Part shown: piece after piece, positions 61,132-64,000 of the stretch
Layout: every line of letters begins with the position of its first letter
How positions within the stretch are numbered: the first letter of the stretch is position 1
NCBI RefSeq assembly: GCF_001426525.1
Contig: NZ_LMEW01000033.1
Coordinates: 124,001 to 188,000 of the forward strand
From: Massilia sp. Root133
Lineage (GTDB): Bacteria > Pseudomonadota > Gammaproteobacteria > Burkholderiales > Burkholderiaceae_D
DNA length: 64,000 nt
Direction of reading: 5' to 3'
Notes under the pieces: generated by a model
The model's database searches: none
What the model was told of the DNA's origin: nothing
The model's input: the letters and a program-made list of their open reading frames with translations, nothing else
Made by a program: the position numbers and the translations under genes

Positions 61132-63950
61132 CCCTGCATACCCTCCGTGAGCAGTTGACCGACCGCGCTGACAAAGGCGCCTGGGGAGCACGCGGTCACC
61201 ACTGGCTGACACTTGGTAAACTGGTCTTTGCCGTTGTACCAAACGTCATAGACCGCGACCGCGCTATCTTTAGCGAAGGTGTAGCGCTGTGACCATTGCT
61301 GCTCTACAATGTTCTGGACCGTGATACCGTGTGCACTGCATAGCCCAAGAACCTTTTCATGGAAGTCGTTCAAGAACTGCTTGGGGAATGATGCCGCTGC
61401 GACCGTCGAGCCTCCGCCTGCGAGAAGCGGTCGTCCTTTGAGTACGGAGAGTACGTCCGCCAACTCAGAGCCCAAGCCTTCGAGGCTGCGGGAGGCAATG
61501 GTCGAAACCTTGTTCTTGCTTGTGTATGAGATGTCCACGCGAGCAAATTCCGCTCCGCGTTTAAAGTGGTAGGACTCCTGCCACTGGTTGTGAAGTACCT
61601 CTTCGATGGCGATATCCGTTCCGTCAATTAGCTTGCGCACCTCCGCAAGCAATGACAGAAGGACCTTTGCGTTCTCGGGGATGCCAAAGGTGTCGAAATC
61701 ATCTAACGTGGAAGTAGGAGCAGTCGGTCGCTGAACGGGTATTGTGGGACGAGCTCCCTCAAGCTTCCCTGCTTCGAAAATGTCCAGCCTAGGGTCCGAG
61801 ACCAGCCCGATTTTGCTCCATGGCTGGATGTTGGGCGGGTCGAGCAAATACAGGTTCTTGCCAGTGCGGGTTATGGCAGTGTAGAGCCAGCGGAAGTATT
61901 CAGCCGTCAACTGGCTCTGGTGGCTCTTGCACTTAACGAACACACTGTTCCACTCACTGCCCTGAGCTTTGTGGCAGGTGATTGCGTAGCCGAATTTGAG
62001 TCTCAGCGCGTTGAAATAGGGGTCGGTTTTCAGAGCGTGCTTGAACTCCGTGCTCTGCTTTTTTAGATGCTTGTTCCGGATGAGGAAATCGAGGTAAAGG
62101 GCCTTGTTTTGGTCGGAGGAGAGGGAAGGTTCTTTCGAGTACAGCAGGTCCTCGATGATTTTGGCTTTGAAAAAATGCGCGGTGCCTTCGAGGTCCTTGA
62201 AGCCGACAACGACGTCCTTGAAGAGCAGGGAGACCGGTATTTCCTCAAGCTCTCCCGTGTCGCAGGCTTTCCTTTTCAGAATAACGGTGCGTTGTTCGGA
62301 GTCAGAGAGCACCTGCCGTATCAGGCCGAAGTCGCCATTGGATATGAACATCCCGTATGCATCGCTGTTGCTGACAGCCATCACCTTGTCTCCCGGCTCA
62401 ACTGTCTGGCAACCGGGAAAAAAGTGCTCGCGGATTCGGCGGTTGTAATCTCCAACGTCAGAGTTCGAATGGGCGATAATTATCGATTCCCCATTGATTT
62501 TACTCCCGCAGGATTCAAGGTAACGGTCAATCAGGTCCGCATGTTCGACCTTTCGAACGTCGGAGTGACCGAAGTCCATTGTGAGTCGGTTGAACACCTT
62601 GTCCCGCAATGCTGTGCGGAGCGGAATTGCGTTGGCGATGACGCCGCTTTCTGATTTCTGACGCACAACCTCGGAAAGTTCGAACGCCGTAGAGCGGGCG
62701 TTGTGCTTTTGGAACAGGTAGCCTGGGTCTAGGGCGGGCGAGAAATTCATGCCAACAGGCGGCAGCTGGGCGTCGTCACCAATAAAAATAACCTTCTTGC
62801 TATGGTCGTTGTGGTCCAGGTTCACGAACTTCAGGAAGTCGGCAAGGAGGTATCCTGTCCCGAAGCGAAAAAACTCTGCCTCCTGATAGACGTCGGAAAT
62901 CATAGAGGCCTCGTCCACGATGTAGACCGTGTCGGCCGAAAGGCCGTTCACCGCTAGCTTGGCGTAGAACTTGAAGGTCTCGGTTCCGTCGGTGTCATCA
63001 TCTCGATACTCAGCGATTTCGTCGAACGAGTAAATGGTCTTGTGGATGGTGTAAGCAGGCGACTTTGTCTTGCTTGCAATTACTTTCGAAGCCTTGCCCG
63101 TTGGCGCAGCCAAGACGTAGTTACGGCCGATGGCTTGGAAATATTCGGTCAGACCTTTTGTGATAAAGGTTTTTCCTGTACCGGCGTAACCTTTCAAGAG
63201 GAACACGTTGTCCGTTCTGCCGTTGAGGAACCGTTCAAGGCTATTGACGAGTTCCGTCTGACCATCCGTTAAGGAGTATCCAACGAAGGCGTCGTGGATG
63301 CTTACCAACTTGCGTGTGTTTTCGGACTTGAAGTCGATTATTTTCGCAACGTTCTCGGAAGCGTTCTTGAAGTTCCAGAGTCTAGCCTCGTCGAGAGCTT
63401 GCCCAAGTTCCGCTACGTGCGTTTGAGCGGCCTTCTCAGAAGCCTCCAGGCGACTCAACTCATCTTTTGCCGCCGCCAACTGCTCGGCGAGCACCGCAGC
63501 TATCCCGGCCGGGTCTGTGGGAAGGCCGGAAGGTTTGGCTGGCGGCACATAGGTGGGATAGGGTTCAGGAGAATCCCCGTTGTAGGTCTTGCATAGCCAT
63601 TGCCCTAGGAGGTATGCCTCCTCAAGTAGAGCCAGGGACGTCTCGGCGTCCATCGAACACCCGTGAGCGGCTTTGTTGCCGAGCATGCGCAATGCATGGA
63701 GCTTTTGCACAATGGCTTCCCCAACGGCGTTCTGAAAACACGGGGCTTTGAGCTTCTGAAAGAAGCCGTCGGACGACTCGCTAGGCAGCCTCAGGTCCCG
63801 GTAAAGAACGCCTACAAGGGCCTCTGCAAAACAACGTAGCTTAACCGCGGCTGTGTGAGGGTCAGCATGTGCGTAGCGCTCTGCGAATGCTGCGTGTTGG
63901 TATAGATGGGGCCAGCGGGCCCTCAGACGCTGAAAATTTGTCGAATCCAT
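61128..63950 (-). CDS. DUF4145-like/SF1 (RecD/UvrD-type) helicase with duplicated C-terminal tail
   Basis: A 940-residue multidomain ATPase. Residues 1-125 look like DUF4145 (FAEALVGVLYRDL...LGNKAAHG), a domain also found at the N-terminus of some restriction and defence proteins. A coiled coil follows (about 150-195). The SF1 helicase core has Walker A GYAGTGKT (254-261), Walker B VDEASM (345-350), motif III GDDAQLPPVG (391-400), YAITCHKAQGSEW (655-667) and motif VI TAITRT (691-696). Residues about 762-940 hold two related copies of an unknown domain. It is the first gene of a two-gene minus-strand unit on the island. No nuclease motif is visible. Confidence 0.82.
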   Translation of the reverse strand: MDSTNFQRLRARWPHLYQHAAFAERYAHADPHTAAVKLRCFAEALVGVLYRDLRLPSESSDGFFQKLKAPCFQNAVGEAIVQKLHALRMLGNKAAHGCSMDAETSLALLEEAYLLGQWLCKTYNGDSPEPYPTYVPPAKPSGLPTDPAGIAAVLAEQLAAAKDELSRLEASEKAAQTHVAELGQALDEARLWNFKNASENVAKIIDFKSENTRKLVSIHDAFVGYSLTDGQTELVNSLERFLNGRTDNVFLLKGYAGTGKTFITKGLTEYFQAIGRNYVLAAPTGKASKVIASKTKSPAYTIHKTIYSFDEIAEYRDDDTDGTETFKFYAKLAVNGLSADTVYIVDEASMISDVYQEAEFFRFGTGYLLADFLKFVNLDHNDHSKKVIFIGDDAQLPPVGMNFSPALDPGYLFQKHNARSTAFELSEVVRQKSESGVIANAIPLRTALRDKVFNRLTMDFGHSDVRKVEHADLIDRYLESCGSKINGESIIIAHSNSDVGDYNRRIREHFFPGCQTVEPGDKVMAVSNSDAYGMFISNGDFGLIRQVLSDSEQRTVILKRKACDTGELEEIPVSLLFKDVVVGFKDLEGTAHFFKAKIIEDLLYSKEPSLSSDQNKALYLDFLIRNKHLKKQSTEFKHALKTDPYFNALRLKFGYAITCHKAQGSEWNSVFVKCKSHQSQLTAEYFRWLYTAITRTGKNLYLLDPPNIQPWSKIGLVSDPRLDIFEAGKLEGARPTIPVQRPTAPTSTLDDFDTFGIPENAKVLLSLLAEVRKLIDGTDIAIEEVLHNQWQESYHFKRGAEFARVDISYTSKNKVSTIASRSLEGLGSELADVLSVLKGRPLLAGGGSTVAAASFPKQFLNDFHEKVLGLCSAHGITVQNIVEQQWSQRYTFAKDSAVAVYDVWYNGKDQFTKCQPVVTACSPGAFVSAVGQLLTEGMQG

Positions 63951-64000
63951 GTTGTAGAGCTAGCAGTGGTGCGATGCGCATGCATCTCGGCAGCATAACT

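Noticed and set aside
61132..61242. Upstream extension of the TPR-OB protein inside the helicase gene
   Set aside because: The GTG at 61131 has GGAGG at good spacing and a GTGA overlap with the helicase stop; the extension is out-of-frame helicase sequence.
61128..63950. Reading the helicase as a type I restriction HsdR subunit because of the DUF4145-like N-terminus
   Set aside because: The core has RecD/UvrD-type SF1 motifs rather than SF2 DEAD/H motifs, and no hsdM or hsdS is in the window.

Overview
The window looks like a chromosome segment of a high-GC betaproteobacterium of the Oxalobacteraceae type (Massilia/Telluria/Duganella-like). This is inferred from gene content and order: hemA-prfA with dsbB-prmC, minCDE, a phaA-phaB pair without phaC, PEP-CTERM secreted proteins, tandem M13 peptidases, and very high third-position GC. 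No 16S rRNA gene or housekeeping phylogeny is available here to prove the genus.

Positions 1-5.7 kb hold housekeeping genes: trxB, ettA, rarD and the potassium transporter kup. Positions 5.8-9.6 kb are less stable. An FKBP lipoprotein is followed by a scar where the tail of an FtsX-like permease (minus strand) abuts the catalytic half of a histidine kinase (plus strand). Next comes a long HAF-repeat protein that reads as two PEP-CTERM proteins fused in frame. Positions 9.6-16 kb carry an MFS symporter, elaA, an HDAC-like hydrolase lacking its usual catalytic Tyr, gshA and a DUF885 peptidase. Positions 16-27.5 kb hold prmC, dsbB, prfA, hemA, an orphan OmpR-type regulator, minEDC, phaAB, and a DUF2750 gene coupled to a PLP amino-acid deaminase.

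Positions 27.5-42.2 kb mix metabolism (pip, fadH-like), envelope genes (acyltransferase, CtpA-type protease, GT4 glycosyltransferase) and a three-gene overlapping operon. That operon should convert UDP-glucose to UDP-glucuronate, UDP-galacturonate and UDP-4-keto-pentose/UDP-xylose. Positions 42.2-50.7 kb hold a Spy-like periplasmic protein, two tandem M13 metallopeptidases and a GT-C/GT2/GtrA membrane-glycosylation trio. Positions 50.7-56.3 kb hold three paralogous secreted beta-helix proteins on the minus strand, with two, three and zero copies of a C-terminal cysteine module. Two of them share a conserved direct-repeat promoter element. A diheme cytochrome c follows.

At 57.4 kb a tRNA-Arg(CCG) gene is the apparent insertion point of a genomic island that runs off the right end. 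The visible part has a tyrosine integrase, an AlpA-like helix-turn-helix protein, and a translationally coupled two-gene module on the minus strand. The module is a 940-residue DUF4145-like/coiled-coil/SF1 helicase with a duplicated C-terminal tail, plus a TPR protein with three OB/cold-shock-like segments. This pair is the strongest candidate for an uncharacterised defence or conflict system.

Dispersed non-coding elements include three copies of a ~55-60 bp palindrome carrying CCGGGGTCAGAGCCCG. Two of these start exactly at stop codons.
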